From NCBI GenBank assembly GCA_963922205.1, contig CAWUHX010000353.1, positions 186,001 to 250,000 on the forward strand: 64,000 bases of DNA, in the 5' to 3' direction. The DNA comes from Romanomermis culicivorax (taxonomy: Eukaryota; Nematoda; Enoplea; Mermithida; Mermithidae). Of this stretch, positions 35,001-41,633 are shown piece after piece. Position 1 is the stretch's first letter. Each line of letters begins with the position of its first letter. A program made the position numbers and the translations under genes. The notes under the pieces were generated by a model. It did not search any database. It was not told the origin of the DNA and saw only the letters and a list, made by a program, of their open reading frames with translations.

Positions 35001-38000
35001 GATGATAATCCAAATTTCACTCTACCATAATCATTTCAAGAGAAAGTTCTATCCGGTATTTTAGCGCAACTAATAAGCCACCATGCTTACAGGTCCAACT
35101 GAGAATGGCAAATTACGCCAGAGAAGGTTTATCGCATGAGTTTGATGACATAACTAACATGTATAACATAGCTATTGACGCGTGCCCACAATTGGAAGAT
35201 GCTCATTATTATCTGGCTGTGCATTTCGATCAGCTCCACAGCAGACCGACTTATAAATCCCAAGTTAGAAATTCTCAGATCATAATTTTTTGTGATGCTC
35301 CGAAAGTGCATCGTTTCTTCCAGGAATGGTGTTCTTTTCGCTTGAAAGTCCTCGAAAGCTACGGTACCGGTTTGAGATATGGATCGAAATTTTTGCATCA
35401 CGCTCTGCCAAGGATGCTGACATTGTGGCTTGACGCTTCATCCAAAGTAATTTGAATCAGCGCGAGAGCGCCACTCTCTAGATTATGTTGAATCAAACCG
35501 CCAAATACGAATTCCATGTGGAATTTTTGTAAAATCTTCTGCATATCGCTATTTTTGTGTCAATATTGCCGTTTATTACATCAATAATATGAATCCTACA
35601 TTTCTGATTTGAAGAATATTTAACAAAATACCTTGAATAGTTTTTAAAATCATAGGTTTTATTTAATCCTTCCTGATTACTACATTTTATTATAAATTTC
35701 ATACTTCGGGTATTACCTCGAAAAAATGGGAATTTCCATTGAATCCTCACATTCTTTTGGCACAAACTAGCATAAACATGCAATGTGACTCTTTCAGCTA
35801 ATCTGTTCCACGGATTTGTCATCTCATAAATCGTCCACCGCGCTTTCCGACAGTAAAACCGCCAACGTATCGCAATTCAATTCTTTGATGCGGAAGTTTG
35901 GCCAGATTTTGCCCTCTTATCAATTATATTCGTCTTTTTCGCAGCTAGTTTCAAGGGTGCCGCATGCTAATCGCGAAACTACAGAGGTTTTGAAAGTAAA
36001 TTTTTTTCTAGTTCCATTGTGTTGTTTTGAACGATATTTTATAAAGCTTAGTAAAAGTGCGTACGTAGGTATTTGTTTCTGAACTCATGCGCAATGATCT
36101 GCTTTTTAAAATGCACTTTCTGAGAATTTCGATCACGTCTGTGTTGTGCCTGAAAATCAGATGTTTGTTATTCATTCCGCGTGAAAGAAAATTCGCCTGG
36201 CTACAATATCTTAAATTTTCAATTTTTGGCATTTGTTGATTTATGTACGCAATTGATAATACCTCACTCCAGACACGGATTGGGGCGTTTCGGCGCCGTC
36301 CAGTACATTTTTCCTTAGAAAAAGATGATATTGTAGGGTTTTGAAGAAGTAGGTGACACAGATTTTAAAAGATTTGTGATCATTTGATGTTTTCGGACTT
36401 ATGAAAAGTCAAATTCTGAATGAATCGTACTGTATTGAGCAAAGCAAGTATTTGATGTTTCTGTTATATCTTCCACTTTCCCTTGTTACACTTATTTTTT
36501 CGTTCTTCGAATGCTTTCTCTATTTACGTTCTTACATATAGATACGTTCCTCTTAATTTTCATGATACAGTTACTTGTTTCCATATTTGATTTTTTTATT
36601 TTCTAGTTTGCTCTACAGTACGCATATTTTGTATTTTTCTATCTCGCGGATTTCCCTACAGTAGCTTTGATTGTCCTCTTTTTCACTTATTTGTATTTTT
36701 CAAAGTTTCCGCTTTATTCCGTCAGTTTTTCACAACAAAAACGTGTCCAATACCGATTTACACACAACTGGACGGTAAATTAGTGTTTTTGATCGAAAGT
36801 TAAAAAATCAGCAATTTTTTATCGCAGATCACAAATCATTTTTCATCATGTTCAGTTGGTTACCCTGAAAAACTGAGCATTAATATATCGACCCGTTTTA
36901 TCTATCATTATTATGGTTCAATTTCTCATAATTTTGCCGACCACAGATGCACTTCGGCCGATAGTTGACATATCTTTTTTCAAAAAGTAAACGTTCAATT
37001 TTATAGAAATCGGCCTTGTTTCAGGAAATTATTGCCAGAACTATCTTCACCTATGGACAGCAATGCTTATGGACGTTCATCGCTATTTCGCGATCATCCG
37101 TTATCAAACGCCGTGAAATAGCCGAAGAAATATTCAAATTGGTTGGTAGGACGAATCCGGCTATGGCGAAATTGATCAACGATTTTCAAAAACTACGGGA
37201 TTTATTACAACGAGTTTGCTTCCATAAAGATAATTCGTTTAGATCGGCCCCATTGAAAATGAAAGAACGCTTTCCAGAACTTTTTTCGCTGTTTGAAGAC
37301 AGTAAGTCTGCAATGAATGATTCACCCAAATTCAGAAAATTGGAATGTTGAGGGTTTTTCAATATGTGCAGCGTTAAGGTATGTGTGTCCCTTGACAGTC
37401 GTCTCAATCTTTATAGCGAAGAAATTCACAGATTTTTATTGCCGAAGTTAAAATCTCATTTAGACTTCAGAATTTCCTTACAGTTAACCTTATGCGGATA
37501 TTCATGATCTTTTTTTAAGCGAAGTTTAGCCGAATCATAGTTCCCTTACAATCATTGATGGACGTTACTCTACCCATACCATCGGACAACGACAAAGCAA
37601 CCGGTGATAATTTTAATCCATTCCCGAATATGACTATTTATATCGAAAGTTTTGACAATTACGTTGAGGTAATGCAAGAGGAAAATCTACGATAGGCTAA
37701 TTTATACCATGAAACGGAAAAGCGTATCATTGTACAGATTAAGTATTAGATCACATGGCTCAGACCATGTTATGTCTTGTCATCAACTTAATCAGTTTAT
37801 TCCAGGTTCGAACAAATGCTTTCTTGAAATATTTTGTCGAAGATTTCTAAAATACTTATTGTACGAGTATTTTCAGGTATTTCCCACCTTACAACGACCG
37901 AAAAAAATTGGCATGCGTGGGTCAGATGGCAAACAATATTACCTATTGTGCAAACCTAAAGACGATTTACGAATCGATAAACGCGTTATGGAATTTGCCT

Positions 38001-40034
38001 CATTGGTCAACGTATTTTTGTTGCGTTATCCGGAAACCCGCCGACGACAATTGAAAATCCGCACTTATGCAGTAGTACCACTAAGCGAAGATTTCGGAAT
38101 TTTAGAATGGGTACCCAACTTGGAAGCCATACGATCTGTTTTATTGGCCATCTACAAAGAACGCGGAGCAGGTAAACTTCTTGGAAAATTCGCGTAGGAT
38201 AGGCATCTGCAAAAAAGGCGCAGCTGCTAATTTTTCTTTGCACGACTAAAATTTTCGTTAGCGCAGGCCCAACTTCATTAGCTCCGCAGCAAAAAATAAT
38301 AGACTATATTTATTTCTTTTTCGAATTTTGACTTAATTCTTCAATAAACGTCTTCCCCACTAAACATATACCAATAGATGACTGCCTCCCTTGCCAGACT
38401 CCATTTTCCACTCCGGCGAGTTTTAACAGCCGCTAATGCATATAAGGCCACAATATTTTGGAATCGTCAATATTTTTTTAAGTTGCTTCGTTAATGAAGG
38501 ATTGATCAAATCTGTTTGTGATTATTACGTGTTTGAAGAATCACTCACGTGATTTGTATATTCCACTTCCCGTTCTGCTATGTTTTCAATTTCATGGCTC
38601 ACTTTCGGCATAATTTTAGGCTTGTCAAACGATAAACTCCGTGATTTATGCCACAAATCTAAACCAGACGTCGAAAAATTGGATATTTTCTTCAAAAAAC
38701 TTTTGCCTTATTATCCTTCGGTGTTTAGTTTATGGTTTAGGCGAACATTCGTCGATCCAATTTCGTGGTATAACGCTAGAACGAATTACGTTCATTCTGC
38801 GGCTGTTATGAGCGTCGTGGGATTCATTTTAGGCTTAGGGGATCGACATTTGGAAAATATCTTGCTCGACAAAGTGATAGGCGATTTAGTGCACGTTGAC
38901 TTCAACTGCCTTTTTAATAGGGGCGAAGAGTTGGAGGTACCTGAACTGGTGCCTTTTCGATTGACGCATAATATGGTTGAGGCAATGGGACCTCTGAGTT
39001 TCGAGGGACCTTTCAGGTGAAAAGTTAGAACTTTTTTTCATTCCTTTTTTTTCAGCGCAATGTTCTATCAGTTTATTTTTCCGCTAGAGTATCGGATATA
39101 AGATTATTTATTTGAATTCAATGAAATTGAAAATGTGTATGTATTTAAAAGTATGAGTCATCATGTGAATCAAAAAACGAAAATACGTGACGGCTTTTGC
39201 AGTGCATATGTTTCTCTAGAAACACTTCGAAATCATGAAAATTTTATTAGCTAAACAATGAACCTTTTTTTTATTAGCGGTAGTTATTTGATTCGATAAT
39301 TATTGTTGAAATTCAGCCAGCTGTTCATCTTTTAAATTTCTTCCACTAACGAAAATGCTTCGAATTTTTTATTTAAGCAAATTGATAAATCTATCCTTTC
39401 GATATTATCACACGCCCAAATTTACTAATTCTTACATAGATATTAAAAACTTGGGTGTGAAAAATTGGAAAAACCGTGATTTTTACTTTACGTCTTTTCA
39501 ATCACCCGATCCGATTTCAGTGTGATTTTTGCTAAGTACTCAATGTTTCTCTATGGCTACCGAAAAAATTCAATTACTTTTGAACTCGATGTCTGCATTC
39601 ATTTATTGCTCTAAATAGCGTATTATATGTATTTCAGGAAAACTTGCGAAGCAACTATGCGAATCGTACGCAACGAAAAAGAAACGCTACGAACAGTTTT
39701 GGAAACATTTTTGTACGATCCGTTGGTCGAATGGCGCAAACACGATGAACGCGCCAAACAGCAACAATTGAAGCAAGAATCTTCGGCATTGCAGCAACCA
39801 CAGCAGTCAGCCATTCAGCCGCATCAGAAAATATCCTTGATTGATTCAGTGAGCGATAAAGCTCAACAGCATTTGAGAAATATAGATTTCCGTCTGAGTG
39901 GTTGCGTGGCGTCGCGAGCCAACGACTATGGCACGCCGTTGAGCGTCGAAGGTCAAATTAATAATCTGATTCGTCAAGCGACCGATCCTAAACTTCTGAG
40001 CAAGATGTACGTTGGGTGGGCGCCTTATATGTGA
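2578..40034 (+). CDS. ATR: ATR-type phosphatidylinositol 3-kinase-related protein kinase (5'-partial, about 28 exons)
   Basis: Serine/threonine kinase of the DNA-damage and replication checkpoint; in the nucleus the family acts with ATRIP on RPA-coated single-stranded DNA and phosphorylates CHK1-type targets. Exons read by eye: 2578-2654, 2707-2894, ~3194-3291, 3521-3857, 4444-5000, 6630-7067, 7902-8215, 10945-11227, 13704-13821, 15500-15637, 15715-15859, 16689-16879, 23439-23550, 32681-32831, 32890-32980, 33200-33378, 33481-33607, 33673-33815, 33877-33976, 34082-34210, 35093-35263, 35324-35446, 35798-35995, 37025-37301, 37520-37668, 37877-38171, 38620-39016, 39638-40034 (TGA). Domain order is HEAT repeats, UME, FAT, kinase, FATC. 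ATR rather than ATM or mTOR is shown by [11 protein letters not shown], by [20 protein letters not shown] and by the end [10 protein letters not shown]. Roughly the first 600-700 residues of a usual ATR are not found. The second-to-third exon junction does not keep phase as I read it. Confidence 0.93.
3965..4144. mobile_element. 180-bp MITE with 8-bp TSD (atcggtta)
   Basis: A 180-bp element in an ATR-like intron. It starts CAGACTACCCCA and ends TGGGGACCTCTG, an imperfect terminal inverted repeat. The flanks 3957-3964 and 4145-4152 are both atcggtta, a perfect 8-bp target-site duplication. A second copy of the same length lies at 9316-9495. CAGAG-like ends with 8-bp duplication fit a non-autonomous hAT-type element. 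No coding capacity. Confidence 0.88.
5279..6304. mobile_element. hAT-like non-autonomous element, ~1.03 kb, TSD gccagtca
   Basis: The element starts CAGTGTTTTTT and ends TTTTTTT-type sequence on the reverse (ACAAAAAAACCCTG). Flanks 5271-5278 and 6305-6312 are both gccagtca, a perfect 8-bp target-site duplication. Inside are a ~215-bp diverged direct duplication (about 5466-5680 and 5969-6180), small hairpins of the type tgcacagtgcag near 5790, and the GGCGC-rich hairpin motif near 5448. No transposase frame was found. It occupies most of the intron 5001-6629. Confidence 0.82.
6630..7067 (+). CDS. ATR: ATR-like UME domain exon
   Basis: This exon reads [17 protein letters not shown], followed by a helical segment with [18 protein letters not shown]. 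It corresponds to the UME domain (named for UVSB, Mei-41 and ESR1), a helical module diagnostic of the ATR/Mec1/Mei-41 branch of the PIKKs. The acceptor is tttttgtag and the donor gtaagc; the following exon at 7902 completes a split Cys codon. Confidence 0.85.
7068..7901. other. ATR-like intron without recognised elements
   Basis: About 830 bases of intron between the UME exon and the next exon. One tcttcgcgccgaaa motif near 7528 resembles the hairpin core of the repeat families, but no terminal repeats were seen. Confidence 0.5.
7902..16879 (+). CDS. ATR: ATR-like central HEAT exons
   Basis: Six exons (7902-8215, 10945-11227, 13704-13821, 15500-15637, 15715-15859, 16689-16879). The first carries the strongly conserved ATR signature [13 protein letters not shown]. 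The fourth to sixth hold the sequence leading into FAT ([47 protein letters not shown]). All junctions keep phase and have GT-AG borders. Introns between them are 0.08 to 2.7 kb and carry most of the MITEs of this region. Confidence 0.88.
8944..10195. mobile_element. Foldback element with tandem-repeat arms
   Basis: The left arm (8944 to about 9056) is an array of short units such as CAGCGAAACTCAAAA. The right arm (about 10020-10195) is the same array in reverse complement, for example TTTTGAGAATCGCTG. The outermost units are almost perfectly inverted. The interior is AT-rich without a coding frame and holds the 180-bp MITE 9316-9495. Tandem-repeat arms are typical of foldback (FB-like) transposons. 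The flanks share only tatt, so the duplication length is unsure. Confidence 0.72.
9316..9495. mobile_element. 180-bp MITE, second copy, TSD atttaaca
   Basis: Same family and length as 3965-4144. It starts CAGAGCGCCCCA and ends TGGGGACCTCTG. Flanks 9308-9315 and 9496-9503 are both atttaaca, a perfect 8-bp duplication. It sits inside the foldback element. Confidence 0.9.
10945..11227 (+). CDS. ATR: ATR-like exon in the central solenoid
   Basis: Coding exon with acceptor cttgctag and donor gtaagc. It reads [17 protein letters not shown] and continues to [10 protein letters not shown]. The split Asn codon at its start and the split Met codon at its end both restore phase with the neighbouring exons. 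Confidence 0.85.
11891..12309. mobile_element. Probable diverged CATAC-type MITE
   Basis: The left end CATACATATAATAAGGAG is complementary, with mismatches, to the right end AAGGAGCTGTTATGTATG. The 419-bp interior has poly-T/A runs and a region reading aaaatgtcaatttttaggcgag, as in other CATAC-family copies. No target-site duplication was found, so it is probably old. Confidence 0.5.
12659..12731 (-). tRNA. tRNA-like sequence, anticodon position GGT (Thr-like), possibly a SINE head
   Basis: On the minus strand a cloverleaf can be drawn: acceptor GCTCGGT with ACCGAGC (seven pairs), D stem GCTC/GAGC, T arm CCGGG-TTCACTT-CCTGG, and boxes A (GGCTCAGTTGG) and B (GGTTCACTTCC). The anticodon loop reads ACGGTAG, which puts GGT at 34-36 but has C instead of the invariant U at position 33; the anticodon stem has one mismatch. 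It is therefore more likely a tRNA-derived SINE head or tRNA pseudogene than a working tRNA-Thr. A long hairpin (12839-13070) lies just beside it. Confidence 0.5.
12839..13070. repeat. Long near-perfect hairpin (~110-bp arms)
   Basis: The arm from about 12839 to 12948 (gaggacttcctgggtggtcc-like start, via gtcccaccactgg) is the reverse complement, with few mismatches, of about 12963-13070 (ccagtggtgggac to ccaggaagtcc). The loop is only about 14 bases (around 12949-12962). The sequence is more GC-rich than its surroundings. A transcript would fold into one long stem. The short frames seen here on both strands are products of the palindrome, not genes. Confidence 0.85.
13224..13394. mobile_element. 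171-bp MITE, CATACCTGTA ends, TSD tataaagc
   Basis: Ends are CATACCTGTA and TACAGGTATG, a perfect 10-bp terminal inverted repeat. Flanks 13216-13223 and 13395-13402 are both tataaagc, a perfect 8-bp duplication. The ends resemble the CATACATGTAA family, but the interior (G-runs, poly-A/T) differs, so it is a related subfamily. Confidence 0.9.
14434..14507 (+). tRNA. tRNA-like sequence, anticodon position TGT
   Basis: A full cloverleaf can be drawn: acceptor GCTTGGT/ACTGAGC (seven pairs counting G-T), D stem GCGC/GCGC, anticodon arm TCTAT-CTTGTAT-GTAGA, and T arm GAGGG-TTCGAGG-CCCTC. The anticodon triplet is TGT (Thr) with the normal U33. The body (TAGCGCAG...GCGCGTC) resembles elongator tRNA-Met. 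The D loop lacks the invariant GG, so it may be a pseudogene or SINE head. It lies in an ATR-like intron. No clear TTTT terminator follows directly. Confidence 0.5.
17040..17180. repeat. Short tandem array of GAGCGATTC-type units
   Basis: About eight imperfect copies of a 17-18 base unit with core (G)AGCGATTC (gcgattctcaattgagcg and variants). The core resembles the complement of the GAATCGCT units in the foldback arms at 8944-10195. This may be one arm of a related, broken foldback element. Confidence 0.6.
17200..18000. repeat. Inverted repeat with ~220-bp arms and polypurine interior
   Basis: The segment 17200-17455 (cttatcttcattatcttatattttt and on) is the diverged reverse complement of 17765-18000 (aaaatataagataaagaag). 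The interior, about 17480-17760, is almost all purine on the + strand (runs of gaaagaaa). The Phe/Ser/Leu-rich frames seen on the minus strand are reading artefacts of this polypurine tract. Confidence 0.7.
18242..19130. mobile_element. Foldback-type element with GGTAACGGGACAG repeats
   Basis: Units such as ttacctcgaccatcccgtt (18270-18375) recur in reverse complement as gaggtaacgggacagtcg at 18985-19115, several times in tandem on each side. The interior is AT-rich with no recognisable frame. It interrupts the LTR described at 18030-23330. Confidence 0.65.
19509..19890 (+). mobile_element. CATAC-family MITE, copy A1 (reference copy), TSD attcaaac
   Basis: A 382-bp element with ends CATACATGTAAT and GTTACATGTATG. 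Flanks 19501-19508 and 19891-19898 are both attcaaac, a perfect 8-bp duplication. Subterminal features recur in all copies: G-run and atgggaac, a dyad of atggctagccat, gatttccaatcctatgg, the hairpin ggcgcttcgcgcc, and gaccccggccccaaaa near the right end. Other copies: 8840-10511, 42347-42769, 45828-46234, about 48090-48919 and 60013-60369. Eight-base duplications suggest a hAT-like or other 8-bp-TSD transposase as helper. Confidence 0.92.
20339..22263. mobile_element. TAA-flanked element with GAGCATGCTCGG palindromes
   Basis: The left end AGCCCGGTTCATACTTCTGC is the exact reverse complement of the right end, and both are flanked by TAA (20336-20338 and 22264-22266). A 3-bp TAA duplication fits PIF/Harbinger-type elements; a TA reading (Tc1/mariner) is the alternative. 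Both subterminal regions (20339-20475 and 22080-22263) are filled with gagcatgctcgg-like palindromes. The interior of about 1.6 kb is AT-rich without a transposase frame. Confidence 0.8.
23439..35995 (+). CDS. ATR: ATR-like FAT domain exons
   Basis: Eleven exons from 23439-23550 to 35798-35995 encode the TPR-like FAT solenoid. Landmarks are [16 protein letters not shown] (23439), [14 protein letters not shown] (32681), [16 protein letters not shown] (35093) and [18 protein letters not shown] (35324), all at the order and spacing of ATR. The intron after 23550 is 9.1 kb long and full of mobile elements. A 60-nt stretch at 35264-35323 starts GT, ends AG and stays open in the same frame; family alignment favours its being an intron. 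Confidence 0.88.
23629..24367. mobile_element. mariner-like non-autonomous element, TA target
   Basis: Ends are CAGGGTGAGCCAAAAAAA and TTTTTTTGGCTCACCCTG, perfect inverted repeats, flanked by TA on both sides (23627-23628, 24368-24369). The 739-bp interior has no long frame. Termini and TA target are those of the Tc1/mariner superfamily. It lies 78 bases after an ATR-like exon, at the start of the 9.1-kb intron. Confidence 0.88.
24393..24545 (-). repeat. Arm of the hAT-like repeat, reversed
   Basis: The stretch tgcagaaatgacccaaattttttccacacacg and what follows is the reverse complement, with scattered changes, of 31545-31665. It therefore forms, together with 30975-31672, inverted borders round the GC-rich block 24600-30960. 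Confidence 0.65.
25754..26030 (+). pseudogene. Retropepsin-like domain remnant
   Basis: One frame (codon starting at 25754) reads [17 protein letters not shown] and continues to a motif [18 protein letters not shown], with the Asp codon at 25850. The pattern hydrophobic-D-T-x-A-x-x-S-V-L is that of retroviral-type aspartic proteases, in which the active-site triad is D-[ST]-G. Here the Gly is Ser. A later segment [12 protein letters not shown] could be the second half of the fold. No start codon or continuous upstream frame is seen, so it is a remnant. Confidence 0.6.
26836..27900 (+). pseudogene. DEDDy-type 3'-5' exonuclease domain remnant (RNase D/WRN-like)
   Basis: The first frame (from 26836) contains LVGIDTESI (Asp codon at 27085), fitting exonuclease motif I (D-x-E), followed by a strand-like QFAMPM...VQLFAI. 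After a frame change near 27203, the second frame reads [20 protein letters not shown] (motif II region), crosses three in-frame stops, and then has [20 protein letters not shown] (Asp codon at 27626), a textbook motif III (Y-x3-D) of the DEDDy group. Enzymes with this fold remove nucleotides from 3' ends. Stops and the frame change make this copy a pseudogene, or an intron is involved. The combination with a retropepsin is odd. Confidence 0.6.
28546..29001 (+). pseudogene. Globular coding remnant downstream of the exonuclease
   Basis: One frame is open over about 150 codons except for a single TAG near 28732. It reads [20 protein letters not shown] and later [19 protein letters not shown] and ends [12 protein letters not shown] do not recognise a domain. 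It continues in another frame into the Pro/Thr-rich linker starting near 29011. Confidence 0.5.
29011..29771 (+). pseudogene. Pro/Thr/Ala-rich coding remnants
   Basis: Two frames (29011-29322 and 29475-29771) encode low-complexity sequence, with [20 protein letters not shown] in the first and long Pro-Ala-Val-Gln runs in the second, ending [20 protein letters not shown]. Such segments look like disordered linkers of the element 24600-30960. Function unknown. Confidence 0.5.
30975..32399. mobile_element. Two hAT-like copies fused head to head
   Basis: The segment 30975-31672 matches 62740-63420 in direct orientation. The segment 31675-32399 matches the same family in reverse, ending with the terminal cggcaaaagaccctg (compare 62398-62525). 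The two copies meet near 31672, so that 31000-32165 forms one large inverted repeat. Each lacks one end. The arrangement lies just downstream of the GC-rich block. Confidence 0.7.
34214..34810 (+). mobile_element. Solo LTR (~597 bp), TSD ggtt over an ATR-like splice donor
   Basis: Starts TGTTGTGCAGGTC and ends GTGCCCAACA, the TG...CA ends expected of an LTR. Flanks 34210-34213 and 34811-34814 are both ggtt. The left flank holds the last exon base (34210) and the first intron bases GTT. A second copy lies at 50236-50832 and a broken one at 18030-23330. No internal retroelement sequence adjoins it. A 4-bp duplication fits a Ty3/gypsy or similar LTR element. Confidence 0.8.
37025..40034 (+). CDS. 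ATR: ATR-like PIKK kinase and FATC exons
   Basis: The kinase exons contain the ATP-contacting lysine region ([16 protein letters not shown]), the EWVPN hinge, the catalytic loop [13 protein letters not shown] and the metal-binding DFN of [18 protein letters not shown]. Catalytic Asp, His and Asn of GDRHxxN and the DFN aspartate are intact, so the kinase should be active. A Leu replaces the Gly of vertebrate GDRHGEN, but this position varies among PIKKs. The last exon (39638-40034) contains a Gln-rich linker and the FATC domain ending [10 protein letters not shown], then TGA. A possible AATAAA polyadenylation signal lies near 40554. Confidence 0.93.
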
Positions 40035-40919
40035 TTTCTTGTCATTTGACGACGAAAAGACGAGTTGTGTTGTGGTCTGATAATCTCTTATCCGGTGGGT
40101 AGATATCCAGTCTTCATACTTCGGTAGAGCCAAAACTTATATGCAGCTTTTATCTACAGAGTAGAATTCACTGACTTGACCTGTCATGCATTTCTTTCAA
40201 CTATCGAAATTTCAGTGTGTATTTGAAAGTAAAAAATTTTCTATAATTGAAAAATTTCAAATCACTAGACAATTCGTATCGTAAAAGCAACTTTTGAGCA
40301 TGCAGAAATACAACCTTGACTTCAATCTTGGTGAGTCAGGAAATTGGTATCCTGCCTTCATGTGAACTCTCATATGGAATAGAAACGGACATCTAACGAA
40401 AGAAATGGATATACCCCCAACCAAGGCCCCATTTCATAAAGTATTGTTGTTTTTTCATTCGCATTCTGTGAATCTCCTAGTTTGTTATTCGCTTCGTTTT
40501 TGTTAATTTTGTCAGATCTTTTCTGTTCGTTTGTTGAAATTTTACAAATTTTCTGAATAAAATTGAAATATATGTCCCACTTCTTGGTGCTGGAATTTGA
40601 AATACAAAATTGTAGTATTTCGTGGTCTTCATTTAATAATACTGTGGAATTGGTGATTTTGTCTGTGACGATGCGCGACTTTCGCGCATTTTCCTCTGAA
40701 CCCGTAGACTTGATGTTGCTCACCCAACTCACGGGCCCAGACCTGAATTTTTGTGACGGCCACTGCTGCAGTCGCAACAGGCGATGCAGGGATGTGCAGT
40801 CGGTGGTAAAGAAGCTACCACCCGGTGTGCGAGAACGGTTACATGTTTATTGCAAGTAGCTTCGGTTGATGGTTTTCTGCAGAGTTCTTAAGCATATCCT
40901 GTAAGAGTTACGTCCTGTC
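40035..40919. other. ATR-like 3' region and intergenic DNA
   Basis: Follows the TGA. It contains a possible AATAAA near 40554 and a more GC-rich stretch at 40680-40860 without a convincing frame. The 9-bp-TSD element begins at 40920. Confidence 0.5.
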
Positions 40920-41436
40920 GGTATTAGTGTAGTACGTGCACCGGACTTTATATTTTGTGAACCATTGTGAAATTTGCATATGTAACATAGTAATCTAGGT
41001 GAATCGATACCGTGGAGTTCAAAAATCATGTCAATTTTTTCCTACACTAAGCCGATGTCGTTCTACAGTACACTTTTCACATAAAACTCAAAAATTAATA
41101 TGAAAACTACGCAATTAACAGCTTTAAAAAGTAAAAATAACACTTTACACATTACAAATTTTGCATCCTGTTGTTTAAACGCTTACTGTAAATTTATACT
41201 TTCTGAGAAATTATTTATCCTGCACTTATTATAATTAGTTTAGTTGTATTTATTTTATGATTATTTATTCATGGTATAAGAATTAAATCGTAGCTTAGCT
41301 AGGTTGGATGGTTTAGCTCAATCGGTTAGGCGCTCGCTTCGAACGCAACAGTCTGCAGTTCGAAACCATCCGGAGACGAAAAAATTTGCGGAAAAACAAT
41401 GTCGAATAAGTCCGGTGCACGTACTACACTAATACC
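40920..41436. mobile_element. Mutator-like MITE with perfect 29-bp TIR and 9-bp TSD
   Basis: The end GGTATTAGTGTAGTACGTGC (40920-40948, 29 bases) is exactly the reverse complement of 41408-41436. Flanks 40911-40919 and 41437-41445 are both cgtcctgtc, a perfect 9-bp duplication. Nine-base duplications are typical of Mutator-like elements. The 517-bp body has no transposase and contains a tRNA-like stretch (41306-41371). Perfect ends suggest a recent insertion. It lies upstream of HACL1. Confidence 0.9.
41306..41371 (+). repeat. tRNA-like fragment inside the MITE
   Basis: The acceptor-like GGATGGT pairs with ACCATCC, and boxes A (TAGCTCAATCGG) and B (AGTTCGAAACC) can be seen. The T stem does not pair and the whole is only 66 bases long, so it is a degenerate tRNA-derived sequence, not a tRNA gene. 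Confidence 0.45.
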
Positions 41437-41633
41437 CGTCCTGTCTCCCTGTACACTGCAACTTAACCACCTGATGAGCATTCGATGATTTAATAACCGT
41501 AAGTCGATGAGTAATGTGAACGTGTGTTCACAGTTTCGATGATTTTTTGCCATTGGAACGAACCAAAGAAGCGCATCACTCGTGTGTGTATGCAGCTTCA
41601 TTTCTTTTCAGGCCGTTAGCTTTTCTTAAAGAC

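Noticed and set aside
41306..41371. Possible tRNA gene
   Set aside because: Only the acceptor ends and boxes A/B fit; the T stem does not pair and the length is short. Kept as a tRNA-derived fragment.
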